Numbered from the stretch's first letter, positions 45,291-57,715 are shown. The stretch: DNA of 64,000 nucleotides from Rhododendron vialii (GCF_030253575.1 NC_080565.1:1984501-2048500), one strand, 5' to 3'. Program-made: numbers and translations. Notes: generated by a model not told the origin, from the sequence alone.

Positions 45291-45879
45291 TTACACTTAG
45301 TAATGTTCAAGTTGTTTACATTTGATGCTTTTTAAGCCTTTTGATTTTTTTCACTGAAAATCTGAAACTTGGTAATACATACATGTATGGTAACTATAGA
45401 AGTTTTCAAGATCATGTTTTTGTTGATCTTAAAGTTTTCAAGAGCATGTTAACACTTAAGATTATGTTTGCCAATAGTCATGTTGGATTGTGACTTTTGA
45501 TTTCCCATGAAAGCAATAAATATTGCATCGACCATTGTCTGACTCTGCAACTATTTTGCCACAACCATTGCCTACATGACCTCTCTCCGATTTCAAACGC
45601 ATTAATTTATTTGATAGTTTGGCATAGTTCTTTTTTCTGCTTGGCAAAAGATGATTGTATAAAAGCTCAATAAGGGTACATCGAGGGGAAGAAAAAGTGG
45701 ATAAGCAACAAAAAATAAAAAAAATTGCAAGAAGGGAATTGGGTACTATATGTGAAGGATTAGTTTACAAATGCCGCTGTGTTACAACTTATTGTCATGC
45801 TTTCAGATATCTTTTCCTTCTACAATATCAGCTGATTAATGATCCACTTTTGACTTTCCCCAGTGATACGAAGTGAATT
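45291..45879. other. Spacer between PPR pseudogene and repeat R
   Basis: AT-rich, no gene recognised. It may be former 3' flank of the PPR copy. Confidence 0.4.
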
Positions 45880-46345
45880 TGTATTTGGAACCAAAATTAT
45901 GGAGTTCACAGTTAAAACATTTTGCCACTTTCGAGCATGTTGACTTGGAATTCAGTGGTTCATTACATCGAAAGAGAAAAAAGTGAATGCTCCCGAGGAA
46001 CAATTCAAATGCGCCTGAGGCGCATTACGAAATGAGAGAAAATAGGATGCACCCGAGGCACATTACAAAAAGAGAGAAAATGTGGATGCGCCCTGGCGCA
46101 ACTTAAATGCGCCGGGGGCTCATTGTGCCCCAGGCGCATGTGATGCAGCAAATGTTTTTAATTTGTTTCTTACTGAGTTTTTCTAGTCCGAATTGGCAGA
46201 CGACTGAAAAAAGGCAATCCTTTGAACATTATAAGGATTGTAAAAGCATAAGAGGGGAACAAGAAGTCCGTGCGAAGTGATTCTATGAGTTCCATCCATG
46301 AAGATTTCATTGACATATGCTTTGATTCTCAGGTGTACATGATTC
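45880..46345. repeat. Repeat R, copy 3
   Basis: Same landmarks as copies 1, 2 and 4, with well kept palindromes (AATGCGCCTGAGGCGCATT at about 46006-46025). It ends shortly after TTCTCAGGTGTACATGATTC and is followed by the next PPR fragment. Confidence 0.87.
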
Positions 46346-46519
46346 AGAATTTGTTCTTCAATGCTTTACAAGTTGTGTCAGAGATCATGGACCCCATAGT
46401 TTCCAAACCTTATAAGGATTGTTAAATAAGTTTCAGTTTTACTGATAATCCCAAATCATCCCAGTTTATCCATGTTTATCCTAAACTTGTACGCATGATC
46501 GATGCAGAAGCATTTCTTA

Positions 46520-47010
46520 TACTAGACTATGTTGTGACAGGGTGATAAATAGAGAACTCGTGACATGGAAATCAATGATCGAGGGCTGTGGAGCACATGG
46601 GCTAGGTTTCGAAGCCCTGCAATTTTTTCATCAATTGTTGGAAGAAGGTATGGAGTCGAATAGTATGACCTTCGATCTTGAGCTTATTATCTGCTTGTAG
46701 CCACTCTGGCCTTCTAAGTGAAAGTTGTAGAGTCTTTTATGCCATGAGGATTTGTTGGGCCGGTCTGGGAATGGGCATTTGGTATGATTCTGAAACTAGT
46801 GACTTTTCCATGTGGTAGGATTTTGGGAGTGTTATTGGCGCATATAGAGCTCATGGGAAGAAAAAATGGGGGGAATATATGTAGCAAAATGGCTCTTAGA
46901 TTTGGAACATTAAAATGCTGGCCACTACACTAATTAGTATGAACGACAACAATTTGATGAAGAAGCCGAGTGGAGCTGCGTTGAAGCTTAGTGATCTATC
47001 CATGGGTTTG
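46520..47010 (+). pseudogene. PPR protein pseudogene, second copy with E-motif start
   Basis: Reads INRELVTWKSMIEGCGAHGL then GFEALQFFHQLLEEGMESNS, with later broken frames matching the same region of the copy at 44876-45290. After a short gap it continues MNDNNLMKKPSGAALK (46939 on), corresponding to MNDNDLLKKPRWSCVEAK in the piece at 42518. A deletion of roughly 60-70 bases relative to the other copy removes part of the last repeat. This copy lacks the LTR insertion, so it shows the uninterrupted text (GTGACATGGAAATCA) across the insertion site. Confidence 0.85.
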
Positions 47011-47049
47011 TTTTTGGAAATCAATTGCACCTTCAAATTCTTGAAATCT

Positions 47050-47697
47050 ATGAGCCACTGGATGTTGGCATGGAATTCAATGGTTCATTTAATCAACAGA
47101 GAAAAAAGTGAATGCTCCCAAGGAGCAATTCAAATGCGCCTTAGGCGCATTATGAAATGAGAGAAATAAGGATGCGCCCGGAGAGCGTTCAATTGTGCCT
47201 GAGTCACATAACAAAAAGAGCGAAAATGAGGACAGTCCTAGGGCGCAACTTAAATGTGCCTGAACCGCACTCGAATTGCACCTCAGGCGCATGGGATGCA
47301 ACAAATTTTTGTATTTTTTTTTACAGAGTTTTGCTAGTCCGAATTGGCAGAAGACTAAAAAAGGCAATCCCTTAAACATTAGAAGGATCGTTAAAGCATA
47401 AGAGAGGCACAAGAAACCCTTACGAATTGATTCCATGAGTTCCATCCATGAGATTTCAATGACATATGTTTTGATTTTCAAGTATACATGATTCAAAAGT
47501 TTCGAAATGGTTGAAATATGCAAGTAATTTGTGGTTCTTGGTTTGGGCCGGTTGGTTGGTGCTCTTATTCTCGAAAACTGAGTTAGAAACACGAGAGTTC
47601 ACCATTCATGAAACACAATTCCTTGATGTGTTTTCACTGTAATTGGCTTTTGTTGCAGTTCCAATGGTAAATTCTTAGAAATCTGCAAGCAAACAGA
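47050..47697. repeat. Repeat R, copy 4
   Basis: Starts abruptly near the SHWMLAW-like junction of the PPR remnant and contains the full landmark series, including the extended right part (TGGTTCTTGGTTTGGGCCG, TTGATGTGTTTTCACTGTAA, AAATCTGCAAGCAAACAG) shared only with copy 1. Confidence 0.87.
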
Positions 47698-48089
47698 AGC
47701 TTATGCATATATTTAAAGCCTCTATCCCAACCATCAAAATTAAAATGAGAACCAATAATTTGTAAGGACGCCGAACAAAATAAAAACAATAATAATAATA
47801 ATTTAGAAGGACCTCGGATCCCACCAATAAGATGCATGTAACATCAAGCACCTTCCGCCTTAGACATTAAGAAAATAATGCATGTATGCTTAACAAATTT
47901 CCAGATTCATATAAGGAAAAGGTCAAGATGCATTTCATGTCTTAAAGACTCATTTATTGAACGGCCAGGATGAAGACCAACTAGTGAGCATCTCTAACAC
48001 TTCAATGGAAACGCAGACTTATGCATATTGTTCTATAACAACCTGAAAAAAAAAATTGACATTTCAAAAAGAAAGGGATGATAAGTTGC

Positions 48090-48473
48090 CAAACCTGGTA
48101 ATTTGCCACTGATGTACTACAAGCAAATTTCTTCTACAGCTCTGATGCCAATGCTTCAGGATCGACCAAAAATTGCTCCAACCCTGAGACTTTTGTCATC
48201 ATCTTGTTACCTTGTCTGCGCTCTGTCATTAACTGAATGGTCTTCAGAGCACTTTTGCGGACAACTGACTCTTTTCCTCCAGTAACTCTGTGATGCACTT
48301 GCATTTGGCTAATAAACATAGGCCCTGAATCCTTAATAAACATAGGCCCTGAATCCTTCTTACAAATTTCAGTTGGGTAAGTTGAACCTTTTTTGATGGT
48401 TCCCTTGAAAAAAAGCATCACATAGTGCAGCATCCAAAACCAAAATGGACTTGTTTGTTGATTTAACTAGGTT
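48090..48473 (-). pseudogene. eIF2D (SUI1-domain) C-terminal pseudogene fragment
   Basis: eIF2D (ligatin) promotes GTP-independent tRNA delivery and ribosome recycling. The minus strand reads NLVKSTNKSILVLDAALCD, FKGTIKKGSTYPTEI, then MQVHHRVTGGKESVVRKSAL, KTIQLMTERRQGNK, MTKVSGLEQFLVDPEALASE and KKFACSTSVA. This is the winged-helix end and SUI1 domain of plant eIF2D. Lesions: an exact 24-base tandem duplication repeats KDSGPMFI (48311-48358); TAG at 48136-48134 replaces a glutamine before KKFACS; and a one-base deletion follows STSVA. The rest of the gene is not present. Confidence 0.92.
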
Positions 48474-50302
48474 TTCTTGTTATAGATCTCTATTTTATGG
48501 AAGTGTCCTTCATTTGGACTGGAATCAGTTGTTTGCTCATTTTTCTCCTCTTTCTGTATCTTGAAGGATGCATAGTCCGGATGGCTACGGTTGATAGAAA
48601 ATAGTGTTACTTCTTTCTTATGTTTATCTTCCTTTATCGATATGTGTAAACATAATCAAATAAAAATAAACAGGAAAAGGAAAAACAATGAGAAATAAGC
48701 AACCTCATATAAACTGAGATAAAGTAATATGGTGTATCAATAAAATTACACAGCTATGTAGGAAGAAATGTATTTCTAGGTAAACTTTAAACTCGCAAAC
48801 AAAAATTATCAGTTCCAAAACTGTATAAGATAAGGTGAAGGACTAATCTCAACAGTTACCACTCTTACAAAGCCAAAAACTATTAAACAGCTCTGAATGA
48901 TTGAGATACTCCAATTTACCAATAAACCAAAAATTTTAAAGTATTTCAATGTTGAAAAAGGGTAGACAATAATAGACATCTTACGAAACATCCACCACCT
49001 TTTTCTATGCATTAACCCCATCACCCCAACATTCTGCCGCCATGAAGGTATGCGACTGGACAGGAAGTATGAAAGTATGCCAACTTCCCACTAAATTTAC
49101 AAATTTTGGAACGTAGGTGAATTCCAAAACGAAGTTCGCTGTATTACTACCGTTCTCTGATGACAAAGGTCGGGCCTGGCAGAAGCTTCAAGCTGCCCTC
49201 TAAACAACCCAAACACATGCCAACAAAAAGCATTCATGAGTGTCCTATCTCTGTTTCCTCCAACATACTGAACTCCTCCTATCCCTAGGCTAGAGTCTCT
49301 CACCACCACCATAACCTTCCTTCGTCTCTATGTCAACCTCTCTCTACCAATCTTGTATCCCAGAATCACCTGAATCACCAGGTTCAAATCCTACTTGGTT
49401 TATCATACTCCTCCACTCACCTCCACACAACTGCAGTAGGCTTCCACTTTCCCAAAGAGCCTAATCCTTCATCACAAGAAATTAAGCTGATGGGAAAAAA
49501 CAGCTTTTGTAACTAATAACTATAGCATTCGAAACCATTAGTAAAAAAAAAAACAAGCAACTCCACTACCAACATTAGAAGCCAAATTTGGTGGTAGGTA
49601 TCACCAAGGATAAATATAATTGCCACCTAAAGATTAAAACTGATATAGCAACTATTTATAATCAGAAAGCCAAAAGTCTGCCCCATGAATTTGGATAAAT
49701 CGGTTAACGACTTTTTCCTATTAAGTAATCTTTAGATATGTTGAGAAAAATAAAAGTAATCTTTAGATACTTACTAAATTAGGATACACGTATATATCAT
49801 AGGATACCTCGTTGTATCGTAGAATTTCGTACATTCGCGATTGTCTCAGATCAACTCAAGATGAATCTTACAGGTAGAGATTTTCTGTGCAATCCCCTGT
49901 GAGTCACGATCACTTCAAAATGATGTAGTTTTCAGTAACTTCGCATGTTGAAAATGCGAAGTGTACGTGTTGAATTTTTCCAAGAGTAGCTATTAGCGGC
50001 CAAGAGGCATATAAAGAACATTAGAATCGTGCATAATAACCACACTTGAAAAAATATGCGGCCAAGAGTAATTTCACGCCGCCAAGAGTAGTTATTGATG
50101 GCCAGAAGTAATTCATTGCGGTGAATAAGTTTTGAATAACTTCACATGTTGAATATGCTAGAAATTGTATTTTTTTAAAAAATTTATCAATAAAATCGAA
50201 AATCTCCCTCCTTATTTTGATCTTTATGCTCTCTTGGGGAGAACCGAATTGGTTGAAGTCGATTGAAAAAATCGAATTGCGTCGAATTCCTGAAAACCCA
50301 AA

Positions 50303-50306
<4 letters not shown>
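48474..50306. other. Mostly unassigned; repeat echoes near 50 kb
   Basis: No gene recognised. A perfect small hairpin sits at 49938-49962 (ACTTCGCAT, 7-base loop, ATGCGAAGT). At 49990-50115 the phrases GCGGCCAAGAG, ATGCGGCCAAGAGTAAT and GATGGCCAGAAGTAAT, with ATAACCACACTTGAAAAAAT, echo the tandem array and its flank at 42.0-42.45 kb. Confidence 0.45.

Positions 50307-50377
<71 letters not shown>
50307..50377. repeat. (TC)n microsatellite, about 35 units
   Basis: An uninterrupted TC dinucleotide run of about 71 bases. An open reading frame of serine-leucine repeats crosses it and is not a gene. Confidence 0.97.
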
Positions 50378-50378
<1 letters not shown>

Positions 50379-51529
50379 GTTTATTTATTTATTATTATTT
50401 CCATAAATTCTGCTCCTGCCGCCATTGCTTGTTTCCTTCGCATTACTACCACGACCTTGAAATTCTGATTCATGTCTACTTCAAGTTTATGCCCATCTTC
50501 ATTTACTCTCGATTTGGCAAAATCGGTTAGAAAAGAGAAGAGACTAGGAGGGAAAGGAAAAGAAAGGATTCAGTTTGGCATAAGAGAAGAGAGATCAAAA
50601 GAATGGAAAGGACAATGGTATATATGTTTCCATCTTATTAGCTGAATAATTCATGAAAAAACTATAGTAAGAAATGTTATCCTCGATATCGCCTTGTTCG
50701 GAAAATATAAACGAGAGATGATAGAACTTAGAAGAGAAGAGAAGGCAGTTGTATTTTGCAAGTATGAGGGAGGAAAGACTGAAATAATTAGTAGTGGTCA
50801 TGTTCTCTTTTGGCACTAATGTAGAGTTTGATTATTTTCGTTCCTTTGTTTTTGCTTGTTTTCCGTAGGGAGAAATACTAGCGTTCGGTGTTTTTTTTTG
50901 TTCTATTCGGCCATGTCTCGATGAAATAAGTTCGTAGGCCTGAGTTCGAAGCGAATTACATTGAACTGTTTGGTTTTCTGCTGTATGCTGACAACTAAAC
51001 GGATATTGAGAATAGTATTTTCATGGGGAAGAAGAAAGTTGATGTCATGTTTCCTGTTTTGAGTAGTCCAGAGTTGAACTTTTCATTCTATTTGTCTTTT
51101 GATTATGGTTTTGATTGAGAGAAATCGTGTTGTGTTGTTTAGTTAAGCCGTGTACAGAAGATTATAATTTGTAGTTCAATGGCCTGAGTTTACGACAGAC
51201 GAGACATTGTACTATTTGTCGTCTACTCACAGATCTTCCACTATACTTCAACCAAACTACCTCTCTTTGGCCTACTACTTTGTTCTTCTGATAATAGTGT
51301 AAAAAGACTCCAGAACAATAGAAGCCCTGCCATTGATTTTAGCTTTAGAGTAAGCAAAACACTATTCGAACATTATTCATCGTACAAAAGTCTCGTGAAA
51401 ATACAATGAGAATATCTTGTTTGATATCTCTAGGGGTGCACGCTGCTCCGATTGGTTCTGCAGTCTGCACATAAATCTAATGACTGGACCATTTTGGCAT
51501 GGCCTACTTTTCCCTCCACCAAAAGCTTT
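50378..51529. other. Intergenic stretch, nothing identified
   Basis: Contains purine-rich patches near 50530-50610 (AGAGAAGAGACTAGGAGGGA) but no recognisable gene or element ends. Confidence 0.45.
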
Positions 51530-51850
51530 GAGATAGGTTAAAGTCTATTATTTGCAATTTTCTGGTGGAAGGGGGATCTGGAGGCTTTGTGCATCCATTG
51601 GCTTAATTGGGAAGCTATGCCTTTGCCAAAATCATGGGGGGGAATGGGGTTTACAGACTTCACGGGGGTTGACAAGGGTGGAGGCTCGTAAATTCCCGAA
51701 TGCATACAGGGCTCTAATGATGAAAGGAACTATTACCCAAACCGTGGCTTCTTGGAGGCATCTAGAGGAGCCAGGGCTTCGTGGGTTTAGCCTTCGTCTA
51801 GTCTCATCAAGGGCAGGGATATCGGGTCTGGATTCCTTCAAGATCAAATC
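51530..51850 (+). pseudogene. LINE ORF2 fragment (post-polymerase region)
   Basis: Broken frames read NFWWKGDLEALCIHWLNWEA, LPKSWGGMGFTDF, then YYPNRGFLEASRGARASWV and SLIKGRDI. This is the stretch of plant non-LTR retrotransposon ORF2 that follows the palm (FWW..IHW..W..LC.PK..GGMGF.D) and precedes zf-RVT (YFP..FLEA..G..PSW.W.SLL.GR). The piece lacks the catalytic domain and about 60 residues between the two motifs. Confidence 0.8.
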
Positions 51851-51875
51851 TGTTAAGCAACAGCAGTGTTTAATT

Positions 51876-52080
51876 CAGAAGGCATCCTCTTCAAGGCTCG
51901 ACCCAATCTGTCTTTGCCAGTGATTTCAGCCACAAAATAGTAGACCTTCTACAGTTTATCCAGAATGCATCCTCTTCAAGGCTCGACTCAATCTGTCTAT
52001 GCCAACGACTTTAGCCACAAAATAGTAGACCCTTTACAGTTTATCCAGAAGGCATCTCTTCAAGGCTAGATTTGCTTTCT
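51876..52080. repeat. 85-bp tandem repeat, 2.4 copies
   Basis: Units start at 51876, 51961 and 52046 with CAGAAGGCATCCTCTTCAAG, exactly 85 bases apart. The third is cut short after about 30 bases. The repeat starts just after the LINE fragment and seems to duplicate its downstream flank. Confidence 0.9.
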
Positions 52081-55000
52081 GTAACAGAGGCTGATTGCAC
52101 ATCTGTTTCTAGTTAGAAGAGACAAATTGTAATGTGGAGAAATGGCGATAGGGGGCGTTTAAAATTACTTGTGATGCAGCCATGAAAAAGGATGACTCGA
52201 CTGTTTCTAAGGTGCTTGAATATTTTGAAACAGAGGTAGTAGTTGAATGAATCAACTTGGGCTGAAATTTCTATCTTGCTAAGAATAGATGGCTTAAGAT
52301 GATCCATGAGTTTGAAGAAAAAATCATGTCCTGCCTTTAGTATGGATAATCTCAGTTGTCGCATAATATCCCCTCAAACGTACTGAAAGTATGGACAATG
52401 TTCTTCGGAACATGCCTTGTAGAACTATGAACTTCACAGAAATTTTCCAATCATTAGGAAGAACAATGTGAAAAAAATGAGATTTGCAGAAGCGTAAGAA
52501 GATTATCAATGCAAGCATAGTATGCTGCAAATTCATGTTGAAGGCATAAACTGTTGTTGCAGGCAGCTAAAGTCTAGACAATAAGAATATACGATTTAAC
52601 TGCCAATGAGTGAACCTTTGGGGGCTTTTGATTACTTTGTAGATCCTATTCGTCAAGGTGAACAATTAGTCCACAAAGTTTGACACGAACTTGATAAAGA
52701 TTAAGAAAAAACAACAAAAAAGACAGTGAAAATTTAGCCTTGGGGGAAAACTTATCAAGCTATGAAACTTTTGGATGGGCCAAGATATTTGGATTCCAAC
52801 AACTGTTGTCTTTTATATAGTACTCTTCTCAGTTTGTAATAGAAAGAAGTAGCAAGTAGTGTCTCACTCCGTTAGGGGTCTGGTGAAGCTTTATCATAAT
52901 TTTAAGGCCATCGCCCAAGCCGGCCACCCTTATGTCCGATCGTGAAGGAGATTACATACATGCATGTATCAAATCACCCCAAAACCTAGCAGTATGCATA
53001 CATAAACATCTACACACGTCTGCACGCAAACCTACACGCACTCATTTGTATGCACATATATATGCAACACAACATTTCAAACATGCATTTGTCGAGTAAA
53101 TTTACATCAGCAATACTACAGTCTTGAAAAACAGCACATCCAAGTGAACCTAATCCATCCATTTTGAATACTTGACATTTCTTCTTAGTTGCTTTCTTTG
53201 GACCAGAGAGGTTTTCCCTCGATGTTGTATCACAATTAAGCATGAACATGCATCAATCTAGAGAAGATATTAATACACACATACATAAAAAACTCTTAGT
53301 CAACAAAAGAAGATGAAGCTCATAGTGATGGGTGGAGAGGGAGAGGGAGAGAGAACTCGATACTCTGTGATGTACTGCAGTAGCAAAGTGAAAAGCCATA
53401 TTCTAGTGATGTGGTGACAGGCTTCACGCTGTAAAGCAAGGGAGGTGATCGGCTATAGGAGGAAAAAGAAGTGGGAATCGGCTAAACTTTAGCAAAAGTC
53501 ACTTGCTATCACATTAATTTTCTGTATCTGAATTGATTATGCAAAGAGCTAATAAGAAAAATGGTAGTAACCCGTCCATGTTTACATCCGTTTTGTACAT
53601 ACTTTCTCACAGGCAATAGTAGAGTCCACAACTAAGTACAGTGGTCACGATTACTTGTGAAAGAGGAGGAGATTGTGTAAAAGAGTGTCAAGATAAATGG
53701 CTAACTGGCATTTGCTCGACTAATAAATGAGGCAACTTCCCAAATTCTAGGGAGATAGATTGTGAACAGCTGTTTCAGTTATCTGATGCTCTTTTAATAT
53801 CTAAGCTCGAGGATGCGTTACGGCATATGAATGCAATTCTCTTCAAATGATCATTGACTGTTCACATGGAATGGTGGTCTCCATTTACTAATATAACAGT
53901 GAGAGTCCCTTCGAAGTCCTAGCCAAGATAGAAGATAAATTCTGGCCCATTGACAAGTGATAGCCCTACCTATGACCTTGACTACAAAAAACCAATGATC
54001 CATTCTATTAAGAAGCTGACTTCTTGATTGTGTCCAGCTCTTCCGGCCAAAACCTGTACTAAAATGCAGATTTCAGACACTTCATATATCACAGAAAAAG
54101 CAGAAATCAAAGATGAAAATAAATTTAAGAAAAGTAGCAAATTCAATTTCTCAGAGTGTCGGCTTCTTGGTACCACCAATATCATGTCCTCATGAGATGG
54201 CACAAGAATACAGTTTTGTTCATGTACTGAATACCTACTTCCAAGTATAACCTATTGATCACGGGATGCTTTCCCTTTAAAACAATGACAAACCAACTAC
54301 CTACTTAAACGCATAGAAGATGTCTTTTCTAAGCGGAGTTGGTGATACTTTCCTCGAATTGTCTTCCACAACAATTATCAAAGCAGGCTTAAGTACATAA
54401 CTAAGATATTCAGATTCCTACGTACTTCTATGATCATATAAATCATAATGCATCGATAATGTCAGTATGATGCTACATCATCATACTTCTCAAGCAAAAC
54501 AATAATGCCAAAGTAAAATCAAGTCTAGAGTGCTTCAGCTTGAAATCACCAGAAACTAATACAGACAAGGGTAGTCAATAATGCAAACTAAGTGTTGAGG
54601 AAATCCTTTGTGACCTACTTGGAAAAATGAATACAATTACCAACTCAATTAACCTTAGCTGGTGAAACGTTAACCCATTCAACAAAAGAGGTGGATGCAT
54701 CTTGAAGAAAATGGTTTGGAATTGTTGACTGCAGTCATTTGAGCTTTCATGAAATTTCGACCCTCTAGTTCTCCTCCATAATTACTTGTTACGCCATTCA
54801 CTGGCACCTGCAGAATTCTTCCCTGGAGTTACTTTCCACTCGCTCCGAAACGAACAGCAGAACTAAGGTATGCTAAAACTAAGACAAGTACCATAGCAAT
54901 GAAGTATAACATCAAGTAATCATAACTCATAAGTGGGGCACCATCCAAGTGAAGCAAGGTAAAAAAAAAAAAAATAGAAAGACAACTGATGTACCTTCAT

Positions 55001-55533
55001 GTATGAAGTGAAACTGGTACAAGGAGTCAATTGAGGTTATTTGGCACAGGAACTCATTGGATGAGCAATCAACTGGAATTTCTTCAATACATAAAACTTT
55101 TAACTGTCAAGCAAAGGTATAATGTTGAATTTTTAGTTTTATTCAGTGAAGTTGGATTTTGCCTCCAAAATCGATTATCCATCCCATACCACTAGACTGC
55201 AAATAGGATTTAAACTTCATTTCCCACTAAAATACGTTGGTGGCCATCGTGGTGGGGCTGGTTGTGAGTTGAATTTAAAAATTCTTAAAAATACAAATTT
55301 TATATTTCTCGAACTTAGTTAAAGTAAGAACTTCTCAATCTTTTTTATGTTCTTTGTTAAAATTGTCAAATAGTCTACATGTGTTCTTTGTTAGCGGTTA
55401 TTATGTCACTGAAAATGATTGAAGGCAGTAGATTTCAATATTGCAATCATTTTAAACTTATTTAGTGATTTCGGTGGTGGTGAAATAAAACTGGAAGTGG
55501 CGGTGAAGCGATGGTGGTGTAGTCCTTGAGAGC
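52081..55533. other. Long stretch with no gene identified
   Basis: About 3.4 kb. Near 52160-52235 a plus-strand frame reads FKITCDAAMKKDDSTV, faintly like the start of a LINE RNase H domain (W.K.N.DAA), which would fit the LINE remnant to the left. Near 54670-54860 the minus strand reads GRILQVPVNGVTSNYGGELE then GRNFMKAQMTAVNNSKPF in one open frame, possibly an exon remnant of an unidentified gene. Otherwise nothing stands out. Confidence 0.4.
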
Positions 55534-55989
55534 TTGTTGTGGTGATAGTGTTTCAATTGATTGGGTGGAGATGAAGTAAAAATACATTTGTGAACTTATA
55601 GCGGTCGAGGTTCTTGCGACTGTATTGAAGAGATGAAAGGGCAGTTGTCGAATTCCGATAGTGGTGTTAGCGTTGTATTCGAAATGGTCAAGTGACAGTG
55701 TTGGACCGTTGGTGCCGGTGGCATAGACGATCAAATTTGGCTTCGTAAATGTACAAGTTTGGCCTTGGGTGAATCCTTATGATGAAAGTCACGATTTGAT
55801 GATGTGTGGAAAGCCCTATGAAATTTGTGAAACTCTTGTGGAATTGACGAATACCTTATAATTAGGAATGTGCGTCTTGAATGGAACTTAGAATGTGTAG
55901 ATAGGCGCGGAAGCGTATTTAGCCTTTTTGGCTCCGATGATCTTCGAACCGGCCTCCTTTTGACCAACTTTTCATAAACTAAACTTTAT
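55534..55989. repeat. Dispersed duplication X, copy 1
   Basis: Matches 63271-63692 in the same orientation, from TTGTTGTGGTGATAGTG to AACTTTTCATAAA.TAAACTTTAT. Copy 1 has about 60 bases near 55662-55725 that copy 2 lacks. No protein is recognised in either copy. Confidence 0.87.
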
Positions 55990-56197
55990 CATTTTCATTG
56001 TTTGTTTCCATCACCTTTTAATACTTTCAAAACCTTATTTATTGTTGTACAATTGGTCATGATCCGATTAAAAATGAGAGAGATGTGAGCGTTTTACCAA
56101 AATGAATAGTTTTGTTGACCCACTAAGACTAATATGGGGACGTCTTTTGATGTATAAATAGTTTTTTATCCAAAGTATTTGGGTTGGAAAGTGCATT

Positions 56198-56402
56198 GAA
56201 CAAACTTTTTAACAATTCAAACCACCCGCAAAACGGAGTTGGGGAGTGTCCGGTGAAAGCTCGCAAAGTTTGACTTGTTGTGCAGCTTTGAGGATGAGCC
56301 CAGGCGCAATAAATTTGCAAAACAGGTCAAACTTTGCGGACTTGCCCCGGACACTCTCAAACTCCTATTTATGCGTGGTTTGAATGGTTAAAAAGCTTGT
56401 TC
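56198..56402. repeat. Foldback (inverted repeat), about 205 bp
   Basis: The left arm GAACAAACTTTTTAACAATT..TTCAAACCAC..GAGTGTCCGG and the right arm CCGGACACTC..GTGGTTTGAATGGTTAAAAA..GTTC are complementary over about 78 bases with scattered mismatches, around a spacer of about 45 bases. This is a MITE-like structure with an undefined family. Confidence 0.82.
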
Positions 56403-56952
56403 GCCTGCATCAATTTTTGGAGTGCCAATATCATTTCCCTTAATTAATTTTGTTTCCTTTTAGGCTGATTTTTCTACATTCAAAAAGGAAACAAACCTTT
56501 TTTGATTCATATACTAAAAGGAAACAATCCTTTTTTAAAGTTGGTAATTACATTGTTTCCTTAAAACGGAGTAGCATTCTTTCAAGAAATGAATCTATGT
56601 TTTCCTTAATAATCTAATTCGTAAGCTTCTCCAAGAAGAGAAGAAATCAGCTTCCTTCATACCTTGTTTGGAGAAAGAGAGAGGGTCATTACCTCTGCTT
56701 TGACAGAACATGAGATAATCAAATCTTTTTATTTTTTCCGTTATTCTAATTTCTACACGTTGTCTCCCTCTCTCTAGGTTAGATGTTTTGAGGCACTTTC
56801 GTGTCGTGTTGTGTGGAGTAGTACACTGTTTCTCTCCATGGATGTATTTTCTTTTGTATGAAAGTAAATGAGATGTGTTAGGATAACATCTATACAGGTA
56901 ATGATCGCCCGTGTTAGGACGAATAAATGAGATCTATGGTTAAGGTAACTTA

Positions 56953-57141
56953 TTTCATCACCATTTTGCTTTACAAGTGGGAATTCTTACTCATGTAATT
57001 ATTTTTTTGTATGTTTTTATATTGTTGTTCATGTTCTTAATTTTGTATTTCGTCACCATTTTGCTTTACAAGAGGGAATTCTTACTCATGTAATTATTTT
57101 TTTGTATGTTTTTATATTGTTGTTCATGTTCTTAATTTTGT
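56953..57141. repeat. 95-bp tandem duplication
   Basis: TTTCATCACCATTTTGCTTT at 56953 and TTTCGTCACCATTTTGCTTT at 57048 start two units that are nearly identical to the end (GTTCTTAATTTTGT). Only two or three differences are visible, so it is recent. Confidence 0.92.
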
Positions 57142-57715
57142 TCTTTGGACGAAGTATATAGACGTGTGTTCAAGAGTGATGAAGACAATTGAAGACAATT
57201 CGAAAATTGATGACGATAAAGTTTAAAGACATTCATGATCAGAAGTGACAAATAAAAAGATCAGAAAGAAGTTTTACGAGGAAGATACTCTCTTTACACT
57301 TCTGTTTTGATATTCATTTTTTGTTTTGTTTATTGGTTAATATTCCATGTGAGATTTATTTATGTTTTAGGCATTTCTAAAGTATTACAGCAAATATGCT
57401 ATTTTTTGACATATTTTTTGGGTGCGTTGAATTGATGCATGCTTAGATGAAATCTAAGCGTAGTTGATTAGATGAAATCTATTTAAAGCTTATTTGAAAA
57501 CACTACTTTTAGGAGAAGTCAGCTTGATTGGCGGTGTGGTCAATAATAGAGAGGGGGTAATTTATTTAAATTGTGTTCAGAACGGGATGCTAAAGGCACG
57601 GACAATCTCTGGTAATTTCACAACTTGGGACAGAGTAATAAAACAATTACTATGTTTTTAATGGCTAAAATTATGGAATATGCACGAAAAAGGCAGCCTT
57701 GTACATATCACGAAG
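57142..57715. other. Intergenic stretch, nothing identified
   Basis: AT-rich, no gene or element ends recognised. Confidence 0.45.

Noticed and set aside
50217..50468. Open frame with a long serine-leucine repeat
   Set aside because: Produced by the (TC)n microsatellite.
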